From Azonexus sp. (lineage in GTDB: Bacteria > Pseudomonadota > Gammaproteobacteria > Burkholderiales > Rhodocyclaceae): a stretch of DNA of 64,000 nt. Both the position numbers and the translations under genes were made by a program. The stretch lies in NCBI RefSeq assembly GCF_023150235.1, contig NZ_JAKLLH010000005.1:1-64000 (forward strand). The letters are read 5' to 3'. The notes beneath the pieces were generated by a model. It was not told where the DNA came from and made no database searches. It was given only the letters and a program-made list of their open reading frames with translations. This document shows positions 42,757-52,225 of this stretch, in pieces. The number at the start of each line of letters is the position of its first letter. The stretch's first letter is position 1.

Positions 42757-44484
42757 ATGAAAAAGCCATCCACCCCGATCATGTCCGTCGAAGCCCTGCG
42801 TGCCCACGCCTTCGATTGCGTCAACGAAGCCGTCATGATCACCGATGCCGAGAGCAATATCCTCGATATCAACCCCGCTTTCATCAGGATGACCGGTTAT
42901 GCCGCCGACGAAGTGCGCGGTCGCAACCCCCGGCTGCTGGCTTCGGGCAAGACCTCGCCGGAAACCTACGACGCGATGCGCCGTTCGCTGGCCATCGAGG
43001 GGCACTGGCAAGGTGAAATCTGGGATCGGCGCAAGGACGGTCGTACCTATCCCAAATGGCTGAGCGTGACGGCACTCTACGATGCCGAGGGCAATACCTC
43101 GCATTACATCGGCTCCTTCACCGACATCAGCAGCAGCAAGGACGCCGTGGAGCGCATGTATTACATGGCCCACCACGACCCCTTGACCGGCCTGGCCAAT
43201 CGGACGGCGCTCGATTCGCGGATGGAACTGGTGCTCAGCGCCTCGCGGCGGACCGGTATCCCCTTCGCCTTGATGCTGATCGACATGGACAACTTCAAGC
43301 AGGTCAACGACACCCTCGGACATGCGGTCGGCGATCAACTGCTGATCCGGATTGCGGATCGCCTGCGCGACAATGTGCGCGCCAGCGACACCGTGGCCCG
43401 CCTGGGAGGCGACGAATTCGTCGTGATCCTGGCCGATATCGACAGCACCCAGTCGGTGGCCGCCGTGGCCAGCAAGCTGACCCGTGCCTTGGCCGAACCT
43501 TACGAACTCGAGCGCCATCTGCTCTACTCGACGCCGAGTATCGGTGTCTGCATCCACCCGGACGACGGCGGCGATCCGGATACCTTGCTCAAGCACGCCG
43601 ATTCGGCGATGTACCATGCCAAGGCCCAGGGGCGGAACAATTTCCAGTTCTTCACTCCGAGCATGAACGCGGCCGCTCATGAGCGCCTGCGTTTCGAGAC
43701 CGCCTTGCGCCACGCCCTGGAGCAGACCACGCTGCAGATCGCGCCGCAGTTCTCCCTGCATTTCCAGCCCCAGGTCGATATTGCCAGCGGCCGGATTACC
43801 GGCCTCGAGGCCCTGGCCCGCTGGCATCATCCGGAGCTGGGGCATATCCCGCCCACCATCTTCATCCAGATCGCCGAAGAAACCGGGCTCATCCGTCCTC
43901 TCGGCGACTGGATCTTCTGGGAGGCTTGCCGCAAGCTGTGCGACTTCAAGGCTGGCGGTTTGCGCGATCTGCGTGTTGCGGTGAACCTCTCGACGCAACA
44001 ACTGCGTCACGAACAACTTCCGGTCGTCATCCGTGGCGCCCTGGCTTGCTATGACCTGGAGCCGTGGGACCTGGAGCTGGAAATCACCGAGAGCACGGCG
44101 ATGCAGAACCCGGAAGCGACGATCCGCATCCTCGAACAGCTCAAGGACATGGGAATCGTCCTGGCTATCGACGATTTCGGAACCGGCTATTCCTCGCTTT
44201 CCTATCTCAAGCATCTGCCCATTCATCGCCTCAAGCTCGACCGCAGTTTCGTCAAGGATATCGAATCGGATACCAACGATGCCGCGATCTGCTCGGCAAC
44301 CATCGTCCTCGGCCACAACCTCGGGCTCGACCTGGTGGCGGAGGGCGTCGAGACCGTGGCCCAGCGCGATTATCTGCACTCCATCGGCTGCGATCTCCTG
44401 CAGGGCTTCCTCTGCAGCAAGCCGCTACCGGCCGACGAGGTGGTCGCCTTTGTCACGGAATGGAACCGGCGCATCGGCGCCTGA
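42757..44484 (+). CDS. PAS-GGDEF-EAL c-di-GMP enzyme
   Basis: The 575-residue cytoplasmic protein has an N-terminal PAS domain (residues ~10-125; [24 protein letters not shown]). A GGDEF domain at ~135-300 has the intact active site [13 protein letters not shown]. An EAL domain at ~315-575 has [14 protein letters not shown] and the metal-binding [14 protein letters not shown] and ESTAM segments. Both catalytic motifs look intact, so it may make and degrade c-di-GMP, switching by its PAS signal. It is followed by a short gap and hldE. Confidence 0.95.
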   Translation: MKKPSTPIMSVEALRAHAFDCVNEAVMITDAESNILDINPAFIRMTGYAADEVRGRNPRLLASGKTSPETYDAMRRSLAIEGHWQGEIWDRRKDGRTYPKWLSVTALYDAEGNTSHYIGSFTDISSSKDAVERMYYMAHHDPLTGLANRTALDSRMELVLSASRRTGIPFALMLIDMDNFKQVNDTLGHAVGDQLLIRIADRLRDNVRASDTVARLGGDEFVVILADIDSTQSVAAVASKLTRALAEPYELERHLLYSTPSIGVCIHPDDGGDPDTLLKHADSAMYHAKAQGRNNFQFFTPSMNAAAHERLRFETALRHALEQTTLQIAPQFSLHFQPQVDIASGRITGLEALARWHHPELGHIPPTIFIQIAEETGLIRPLGDWIFWEACRKLCDFKAGGLRDLRVAVNLSTQQLRHEQLPVVIRGALACYDLEPWDLELEITESTAMQNPEATIRILEQLKDMGIVLAIDDFGTGYSSLSYLKHLPIHRLKLDRSFVKDIESDTNDAAICSATIVLGHNLGLDLVAEGVETVAQRDYLHSIGCDLLQGFLCSKPLPADEVVAFVTEWNRRIGA

Positions 44485-44530
44485 GGCCGCCAGGCATACA
44501 ATGGCGGCCTTTTGGCCCGAGGAGAACGCG

Positions 44531-45019
44531 ATGGATTACCCCCAGCCCGGATTCGAGAACAAAATCTGCCCACCGGCGCAGTTGACCGTGAAAGCCGCCG
44601 CCTTACCCCGGCCGCTGGTGTTCACCAACGGCTGTTTCGATATCCTGCATCGCGGTCACGTCACCTATCTGGCCCAGGCAGCGGCGCTTGGGTGCAGCCT
44701 GGTGGTCGCTCTCAACAGCGATGCCTCGGTCAAGCGTCTGGGTAAAGGCGACGAGCGCCCGGTGAACGCCCTGGCCGACCGGCTGGCGGTCATGGCCGCC
44801 CTGGAATGCGTGACCCTGGTCACCTGGTTCGAGGAGGACACGCCCTTGCAGCGCATTCTCGATTGCCGCCCCGAAGTGCTGGTCAAGGGGGGGGACTGGT
44901 CGCCGGAACGCATCGTCGGCAACCGCGAAGTACACGCCTGGGGTGGCAGCGTGCATTCGATTCCCTTCCTGCACGAAAAATCGACGACCGCCTTGCTGGA
45001 GAAAATTCGGCGCCTGTGA
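44531..45019 (+). CDS. rfaE2: D-glycero-beta-D-manno-heptose 1-phosphate adenylyltransferase (HldE C-domain / RfaE2)
   Basis: The 162-residue enzyme transfers AMP to heptose 1-phosphate for LPS inner-core synthesis. It carries the nucleotidyltransferase motif [19 protein letters not shown] (HxGH) and the family segments [13 protein letters not shown] and LVKGGDW. It corresponds only to the adenylyltransferase half of E. coli HldE. Separate kinase and adenylyltransferase genes are usual in betaproteobacteria. The start at 44531 is supported by GAGGAGAACGCG. A degenerate GTCGAC palindrome lies near its 5' end (LTVKAAAL). Confidence 0.93.
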   Translation: MDYPQPGFENKICPPAQLTVKAAALPRPLVFTNGCFDILHRGHVTYLAQAAALGCSLVVALNSDASVKRLGKGDERPVNALADRLAVMAALECVTLVTWFEEDTPLQRILDCRPEVLVKGGDWSPERIVGNREVHAWGGSVHSIPFLHEKSTTALLEKIRRL

Positions 45020-45024
45020 AGGGG

Positions 45025-45175
45025 GCGCGGATAAGCTGCGGATGACGTGGATTTCTCGGCTTTTCAGTGCGTACGCGAGTTTTACCTGCTGTCCCCTGGG
45101 GAACACTCGGCCGAGTCGTTGGAAAATCCGCGCTCATCGGCGAAATCTGCGTCCGAACCAAGGTTCTTGAACGCG
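45025..45175. repeat. composite intergenic repeat, inverted copy C
   Basis: Read in reverse complement, this gap between the convergent rfaE2 and HDOD genes matches the left half and centre of the copy at 7349-7525. Shared blocks include CGCAGAT..GC.GATGA.CGCGGATTTTCCAA.GACT and the far ATCC.CGTCATCCGC end. The middle is more diverged. No gene is seen in 45020-45275. Confidence 0.55.
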
Positions 45176-45275
45176 AAGAGTGGTGCAGGCCGGCGAGGCC
45201 GCGTCGCGGAGCGGGAATGAACGGCTATTCGGGAGGCGATGGGCGGGGCCATTGCTTCGGCCCCGGAGGGGAGCT

Positions 45276-46124
45276 TCAAGCGCCGAGGGCGGTCTTCAAC
45301 GAAAGCACTTCCTCTTCCGATTCCTTGACGATTTCTTCCAGGGCGCCGTCGTCGAAGAGATTTGCCAGCATCGAGGTGTCGACGCCGGCATCGAATTCGG
45401 GATCGCGCCAGGATGCGGTGAGATTGGCGATCTTGTTCGCCACGTAGAGCACGTCGGACAGTGTCTTGACTTCGAGAATCTCGCGGTCGGTTTCGTGCTC
45501 CTGCACCGCCTTCAGTACCTGCTCGGGCGAGCCGAGGGCGGAAAGCAGGGCATGCCCGATGTTCTCGTGCCAATCGACCAGCAGGGCGTAGAGTTCGGGT
45601 CTGTCCTCGATCAGTTCGGGGAAATTGGCGGCGCGCGACATCAGGTAGAAAACGCCGAGATCATGGACCAGGCCGGCAAACATCGCCTCGTCGCCATTGA
45701 TTCTGGCCAGTTTGCGGGCCAGAACGCGACACAGTGCCGCCACGTGTGCCGTGTGCTCCCACAGCTTGCGCGACAGTGACTCGAAGGGAACCATGTGCTT
45801 GGACTTGAGCAACTGGTCCATGGCCACGGCAAACGAGATGGTACGCACTGCTTCCATTCCGACGCGGACGATGGCGGTCTTGACGTCGGCAACCTCGCGC
45901 CCGGAGGGATTCATCATCACCGAATTCGCCATGCGGATGATCTTGGCGCTCATCAGCGGCTCGGCACCGACCAGCTTGGCCAGTTGCTCGACGTTGAGAT
46001 TGGGGTCTTTCAGGGCGGTGCGCACCTGGAAAGTGATGTCGAGAAAAGTCGGAAAGGAAATCTCGTCGCCCGACAGGTCGCGGGCGATATCTTCGAGAAT
46101 CTTGAAGGTAATGGCGTTGGACAT
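45276..46124 (-). CDS. HDOD-domain protein
   Basis: The 282-residue protein is essentially one HDOD domain (residues ~20-225; EQLAKLVGAEPLMSAKIIRMANS, GLVHDLGVFYLMSRA), a degenerate HD-type domain used in signalling and often linked to c-di-GMP or chemotaxis circuits. The C-terminus is acidic (DDGALEEIVKESEEEVLS). It is monocistronic, 183 bases from ssb. Partner proteins are not evident. Confidence 0.88.
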   Translation of the reverse strand: MSNAITFKILEDIARDLSGDEISFPTFLDITFQVRTALKDPNLNVEQLAKLVGAEPLMSAKIIRMANSVMMNPSGREVADVKTAIVRVGMEAVRTISFAVAMDQLLKSKHMVPFESLSRKLWEHTAHVAALCRVLARKLARINGDEAMFAGLVHDLGVFYLMSRAANFPELIEDRPELYALLVDWHENIGHALLSALGSPEQVLKAVQEHETDREILEVKTLSDVLYVANKIANLTASWRDPEFDAGVDTSMLANLFDDGALEEIVKESEEEVLSLKTALGA

Positions 46125-46306
46125 GCGCTAAGCCTTGTGTCGTGTCCCGGCGGGAAGCAATCTGAAACCGGCGCTATTTTAGCGCGAAACCGGGAAACGG
46201 CCTGCCGCGACGCATCGTCGGGTCGGCCAATTTCCCATGAAAAACAGCTGCTTGCATCGAAAAAACTCCGGCGTGCTGGCCGGCGTTGCCTGCCGTGGCG
46301 AGGGCC

Positions 46307-46852
46307 TCAGAACGGGATGTCGTCGCCGAGGTCGTCGAACGAGGGCTTCGGGCGGTTTTTCGGCGGGGCCGGCGAGTAATCGGCCGGCTCGTTGTCGTAA
46401 CCGCCGCCACCGTAACCGCCACCACCACTACCGCCGCCTCCTCCGTAAGCACCGCCGCCGCCGCCACCGCCGTAAGCACCGCCACCACCGCCTTGCTGAG
46501 CCGGCGCGCCCATGCCCTGACGGCTGCCGAGCATTTTCATTTCATCGCCGCGAATTTCCGTGGTGTACTTTTCCTGACCATCCTTGTCGGTCCACTTGCG
46601 GGTGCGCAAGCTGCCCTCGATGTAGACCTGCGAGCCTTTTTTCAGGTACTGACCGGCGATTTCGGCGAGCTTGCCAAACAGCGAAACCCGGTGCCATTCG
46701 GTCAGTTCGCGGCGCTCGCCGCTTGCCTTGTCCTTCCAGGACTCGGTGGTTGCGATGCTGAAGTTGCACATTGCGTCACCGCTCGCGGTGTAGCGAACCT
46801 CGGGGTCGCGCCCCAGATTACCGACCAGAATGACCTTGTTTACGGATGCCAT
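46307..46852 (-). CDS. ssb: single-stranded DNA-binding protein SSB
   Basis: SSB (181 residues) has the OB fold in residues 1-110 ([53 protein letters not shown]). A glycine/tyrosine-rich linker follows, and the tail DDLGDDIPF recruits repair and replication proteins. It follows the MFS gene with six bases between them, so they are co-transcribed; this order with a YajR-like exporter is common in proteobacteria. Confidence 0.97.
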   Translation of the reverse strand: MASVNKVILVGNLGRDPEVRYTASGDAMCNFSIATTESWKDKASGERRELTEWHRVSLFGKLAEIAGQYLKKGSQVYIEGSLRTRKWTDKDGQEKYTTEIRGDEMKMLGSRQGMGAPAQQGGGGGAYGGGGGGGAYGGGGGSGGGGYGGGGYDNEPADYSPAPPKNRPKPSFDDLGDDIPF

Positions 46853-46858
46853 GGGTCT

Positions 46859-48073
46859 TTACTCCTGAAGATTGGATGCTGCCACGGTCGACGGGCGCCG
46901 TGACGGAAAATTCATTGATGCCGCGACCAGCAGCCACAACAGGGCGAGGCCGGCACAGGCGGAAAAAACCGCATTATCGCCGAAATGCTGGGCCAGATAG
47001 CCGCCGAGCGTGCCGCCGAGGAACAGGCCGCATGCCTGCGTCGTATTATAGACCCCGAGCGCGGCGCCCTTGGCCTCCGGCGGCGCGGTCCGCGAAACCA
47101 GCGACGGCAGCGTCGCTTCGAGCACGTTGAAGGCGACGAAGAAGAGCAGCAGCCATAGCGCCAGCGTCCACAAGCTGCTGCCGGCCAGGTAGAGGCCACA
47201 CTGGACGACGATCAGCAGGGCGACGGCAGCGAGGAAGATCGGCCGCATCTTGTCGCGACGCTCGGCGGCGATGATCGCCGGCACCATCACCGCGAACGAG
47301 ACCAGCACCGCCGGCAGGTACACCTGCCAGTGCGCCGCCGGCGCCAGGCCGCCGTGCTTGACCAGGGCGTGCGGCAAGACCACGAACATCGCCATCTGGA
47401 TCAGGTGCAGCGTGAAGATACCGAGATTGAGGCGCAGCAGGTCGGGATCGCCGAGTACCCGCCGCAAGGGCAGGCGCAGATGCCCGGTCGGCCGCGGCAC
47501 CGCCGGTACCGCCTTGAGCAGCAGGACAATTGCCGCCAGCGCCAGCACGCCGGTGAGGATGAACAGTCCGCCCATGCCGATCCAGCCGTAAAGCAGCGGC
47601 GCGCCGACCAGCGACAGCGCAAAGACCAGGCCGATCGACGAACCGATCATCGCCATCACCTTGGTCCGGTGTTCCTCGCGCGTCAGGTCGGCGGCGAGCG
47701 CGGTCACCGCCGCCGAAATCGCACCGGCCCCTTGCAGGACCCGGCCGACGACGATCCAGTGCAGGTCCGGCGCCCAGGCCGCGACAAAGCTGCCGAAGGC
47801 GAACAGCAACAGGCCGACGACGATCACCGGCTTGCGCCCCCAGTAATCAGAAGCAATCCCGTAGGGAATCTGGAAAACCGCCTGGGTCAGGCCGTAAGCG
47901 CCGAGCGCGAAGCCGATCAGGGTCAGGTTATCGCCTCCGGGCACGTCCTTCGCGTAGACCGAGAACACCGGCAGGATCAGGAACAGCCCCAGCATGCGCA
48001 GGGCGAAGATGGAAGCCAGCGAAGCGCCGACACGGCGCTCCTGCGGACTCATGCGGTCGGAAGGCAGGGACAT
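46859..48073 (-). CDS. YajR-like MFS efflux transporter
   Basis: The 404-residue protein has twelve transmembrane helices. Its N-terminal part (SPQERRVGASLASIFALRMLGLFLILPVFSVYA) resembles YajR. Motif A is GIASDYWGRKPVIVVGLLLFA, and a further MFS segment is VGRVLQGAGAISAAV. It lacks the ~65-residue C-terminal ferredoxin-like YAM domain found in E. coli YajR, because the protein ends shortly after the last helix. ATG 48073 is used; ATG 48052 is also possible. ssb follows. Confidence 0.88.
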   Translation of the reverse strand: MSLPSDRMSPQERRVGASLASIFALRMLGLFLILPVFSVYAKDVPGGDNLTLIGFALGAYGLTQAVFQIPYGIASDYWGRKPVIVVGLLLFAFGSFVAAWAPDLHWIVVGRVLQGAGAISAAVTALAADLTREEHRTKVMAMIGSSIGLVFALSLVGAPLLYGWIGMGGLFILTGVLALAAIVLLLKAVPAVPRPTGHLRLPLRRVLGDPDLLRLNLGIFTLHLIQMAMFVVLPHALVKHGGLAPAAHWQVYLPAVLVSFAVMVPAIIAAERRDKMRPIFLAAVALLIVVQCGLYLAGSSLWTLALWLLLFFVAFNVLEATLPSLVSRTAPPEAKGAALGVYNTTQACGLFLGGTLGGYLAQHFGDNAVFSACAGLALLWLLVAASMNFPSRRPSTVAASNLQE

Positions 48074-48233
48074 GGGAACGGAGAGGGGCAAGGGCGGGGG
48101 AGGGTCTGCTGCATTGCAGCGTAACGGCGAATATTAACTTGAAACGATGTTCGCCGGCAGCGTTGGCGACAGCTTGCTGCTTGCGCTACTGGCCGTTTTC
48201 CCCGTTTTCCCCGCTTTCCCCCACTCGCCGCTG

Positions 48234-48275
48234 TTTTGTCCGGTTTTCCGAACGCCGGGAGCGGCGTTTGTCCGG
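48234..48275 (+). promoter_or_regulatory. candidate upstream activator site for DctD
   Basis: About 100 bases before the sigma-54 promoter, TTTTGTCCGG (48234-48243) and GTTTGTCCGG (48266-48275) form a direct repeat, with an AACGCC/GGCGTT inverted pair between them. Enhancer-binding proteins such as DctD bind repeats at this distance. Assignment to DctD is an inference. Confidence 0.35.
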
Positions 48276-48347
48276 CAATCCGTTTGCCTCTGCCTTGCCC
48301 GGGAAAAAAGTTTCTTTTTATTCAATTGCTTGTCGGGTTTTCTGAGC

Positions 48348-48363
48348 TGGCACGTCCCCTGCA
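48348..48363 (+). promoter_or_regulatory. sigma-54 promoter of aspA-dctA
   Basis: TGGCAC, five bases, CTGCA matches the -24/-12 consensus TGGCAC-N5-TTGCA with GG (48349-48350) and GC (48361-48362) ten bases apart. Transcription would start near 48374, leaving a ~55-base leader before aspA. The sigma-54 activator DctD is encoded at 54081-55415. Confidence 0.75.
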
Positions 48364-48428
48364 AGGGAAAAGCACCCGTGGCGTGCCTTGTCGGCGAAGC
48401 GGGTCATGGCCAATACCAGGAGACAAAA

Positions 48429-49853
<1,425 letters not shown>

Positions 49854-49902
49854 AGGCAAAAACCAACAACAACGCAGAGTTCAATCACCAAGGAAAATTG
49901 AG

Positions 49903-51207
49903 ATGAAAATGAATCGCCTGACTACCTGGATCGGCATCGCGCTGGTCCTCGGCATCATCGTCGGCTACGCCTGCAACTCGCTGGCGCCGAGCCCGGCCGC
50001 GGCCAAGGAAATCGCCGGTTACTTCGGCATCCTGACCGACATCTTCCTGCGTCTGATCAAGATGATCATCGCGCCGCTGGTCTTCGCCACCCTGGTTGCC
50101 GGTCTCGCCAACATGGGCGATTCCAAGGCCGTCGGCCGCATCGGTGGCCGCGCCATCGGCTGGTTCATCGGCGCCTCGTTCTGCTCGTTGCTGATCGGCC
50201 TGCTCTTCGCCAACCTGCTGCGCCCCGGCGAAGCGCTGAGCGTGCCGCTGCCGGAATCGGCCGCCGGTCTCAACCTCAAGACCAGCGCCCTCAACCTCAA
50301 GGACTTCATCACCCACGTCTTCCCCAAGAGCATCATGGAAGCGATGGCCACCAACGAAATCCTGCAGATCCTGGTCTTCGCGATCTTCTTCGGCCTCGCC
50401 CTCGGCCACCTGCACAACCAGACCGCGCGTTCGCTGGTCAACACCATGGACGAAGTGGTGCATGTGATGCTCAAGGTCACCGACTACGTGATGCGCTTTG
50501 CCCCGTTCGGCGTCTTCGGCGCCGTCGCCGGTGCGATCACCACCAACGGCCTCGGCATGCTGGCAATCTTCGGCAAGTTCATGCTCAGCTTCTACATCGC
50601 GCTGGCCGTGCTGTGGGCGGTGCTGATCGGCGCCGGCTACCTGGTGCTGGGCAAGGACATCTTCCGCCTGCTCAAGCTGGTGCGCGGCCCGATGCTGGTC
50701 GGTTTCTCGACCGCGAGCAGCGAATCGGTGTACCCCAAGCTGATGGAACAGCTGGAAAAATTCGGGATCAAGACCCGCGTCACCGGCTTCGTGCTGCCGC
50801 TCGGCTACTCCTTCAACCTCGACGGCTCGATGATGTACACCACCTTCCTGGCGCTGTTCATCGCCCAGGCCTACGACATCCCGATGACCCTGACCGCGCA
50901 GATCACCATGCTGCTGGTGCTGATGGTCTCCTCCAAGGGCATCGCCGGCGTGCCGCGCTCGTCGCTGGTAGTGGTCGCCGCCGTGCTGCCGATGTTCAAT
51001 CTGCCGGAAGCCGGCATCCTGCTCGTCCTCGGCATCGACCACTTCCTCGACATGGGCCGCACTGTCACCAACGTGCTCGGCAACGCCATCGCCACCTCGG
51101 TGGTCGCCAAGTGGGAAGGCGCCATCGACCCGGTCGATCCGACCCTGGCCGAGGCCGACGAGGCGCTGCCGGTGCCGGAAGACCTGCCGGCCACCCAGGC
51201 CGTCTGA
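49903..51207 (+). CDS. dctA: DctA-family dicarboxylate/amino acid:cation symporter
   Basis: The 434-residue carrier belongs to the DAACS/GltP family. Visible features are LIKMIIAPLVFATLVAGLANMGD, the serine-rich re-entrant hairpin FSTASSESVYPKLMEQLEKFG, GYSFNLDGSMMYTTFLALFIAQA and SSKGIAGVPRSSLVVVAA. It acts in the inner membrane and imports C4-dicarboxylates or aspartate with cations. It shares the transcript of aspA. A terminator follows at 51276-51311. The substrate is inferred from aspA and dctBD. Confidence 0.93.
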   Translation: MKMNRLTTWIGIALVLGIIVGYACNSLAPSPAAAKEIAGYFGILTDIFLRLIKMIIAPLVFATLVAGLANMGDSKAVGRIGGRAIGWFIGASFCSLLIGLLFANLLRPGEALSVPLPESAAGLNLKTSALNLKDFITHVFPKSIMEAMATNEILQILVFAIFFGLALGHLHNQTARSLVNTMDEVVHVMLKVTDYVMRFAPFGVFGAVAGAITTNGLGMLAIFGKFMLSFYIALAVLWAVLIGAGYLVLGKDIFRLLKLVRGPMLVGFSTASSESVYPKLMEQLEKFGIKTRVTGFVLPLGYSFNLDGSMMYTTFLALFIAQAYDIPMTLTAQITMLLVLMVSSKGIAGVPRSSLVVVAAVLPMFNLPEAGILLVLGIDHFLDMGRTVTNVLGNAIATSVVAKWEGAIDPVDPTLAEADEALPVPEDLPATQAV

Positions 51208-51275
51208 GTCCGCCCGGCCGTAAAAGTTATCTCCTCCGCGGTACGGCTTTGAATCCCTCTGGCCGCACCGACTTT

Positions 51276-51311
51276 GCCCGGCCTGGCGCGCAAGCGCCGG
51301 GCCTTTTTTTT
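51276..51311 (+). terminator. Rho-independent terminator after dctA
   Basis: GCCCGGC (51276-51282) pairs with GCCGGGC (51296-51302), extended inside by GGCG/CGCC, and is followed by eight T (51304-51311). It ends the aspA-dctA transcript. Confidence 0.8.
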
Positions 51312-51323
51312 CCAACGGCAAGC

Positions 51324-51367
51324 ATTTTTGAGCATTTTCACGGTCGACCGCGAAAATGCTCAAAAAT
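51324..51367. repeat. 44-bp near-perfect palindrome with CGGTCGACCG centre
   Basis: Seventeen-base arms around the central CGGTCGACCG are mirror images except for one pair (A51340 against C51351). The arms read ATTTTTGAGCATTTTC on the left and the complement on the right. It lies just after the dctA terminator and is the most extended member of the GTCGAC palindrome family in the window. Tandem TAACAGC units follow at about 51396-51420. Confidence 0.75.
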
Positions 51368-51432
51368 ACCGGCTGCCCCCCTCCCCCCCCTCTAACCCCT
51401 AATAGCTAACAGCTAACAGCTAGACCCCCCCC

Positions 51433-52191
51433 ATGTCCTTCGATTGGTACCTCCTGATTCCCGCCGCCTTCTTCGCCGGCATGGTCGACGCCGTGGTCGG
51501 CGGCGGTGGTTTGATCCAGATTCCGGCGCTGCTGGCGCAGTTTCCGCAGACGGCGATCCCGACGCTGTTCGGCACCAACAAGCTGTCGAGCATCGCCGGC
51601 ACCGGCGCCGCGCTGTGGCGCTACGCCCGCTCGGTACGCATTCCCTGGGCGGTGGTGCTGCCGGCGACGGTCATGGCGCTGCTCGGCGCCTGGGGCGGCG
51701 CGGCGCTGGTGGCGTGGATTTCGCGCGAGGCGATGCGGCCGCTGGTAATCGTGCTGATGATCGCGGTCGCGGTGTATACCTTCATGAAGAAGGACCTCGG
51801 CCAGCAGGTGACGCGTCCGCTGCACGCCGGCGACCGCTGGAAGGGCGCGCTGTTCGGCGGCCTCATCGGCGTCTACGACGGCTTCTTCGGCCCCGGCACC
51901 GGCAGCTTCCTGCTTTTCGGTTTCGTCCGCCTGTTCGGCATGGATTTCGTCCAGGGCTCGGCCAGCGCCAAGGTGATCAACACTGCCACCAATCTCTCGG
52001 CGATTGCCTTCTTCGCCAGCCACGGCCCGATCCTCTGGGAAATCGGCCTGGTGATGGCGGTCTGCAATCTGGCCGGCTCGGTGATCGGCACCCAGCTCGC
52101 GCTCAAGCACGGTGCCGGCTTCATCCGCAAGGCCTTCCTCGGCGTCGTCGTGGTCCTGATCGGCAAGCAACTGCTCGACCTGCTGGCCTGA
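51433..52191 (+). CDS. TSUP (TauE/SafE, YfcA-type) permease
   Basis: The 252-residue membrane protein has about eight helices. The TSUP repeats are visible as FFAGMVDAVVGGGGLIQIPALL with FGTNKLSSIAGTGAALWRY, and GLIGVYDGFFGPGTGSFLLFGFV with SASAKVINTATNLSAIAFF. TSUP proteins export or import sulfur- or carbon-containing organic anions. It lies between dctA and dctB on the same strand but after a terminator, so it may have its own promoter. No clear ribosome-binding site precedes the ATG. Confidence 0.88.
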   Translation: MSFDWYLLIPAAFFAGMVDAVVGGGGLIQIPALLAQFPQTAIPTLFGTNKLSSIAGTGAALWRYARSVRIPWAVVLPATVMALLGAWGGAALVAWISREAMRPLVIVLMIAVAVYTFMKKDLGQQVTRPLHAGDRWKGALFGGLIGVYDGFFGPGTGSFLLFGFVRLFGMDFVQGSASAKVINTATNLSAIAFFASHGPILWEIGLVMAVCNLAGSVIGTQLALKHGAGFIRKAFLGVVVVLIGKQLLDLLA

Positions 52192-52225
52192 TACCATCGT
52201 CCCACCTTCCTCGCGTCCGCGCCCG

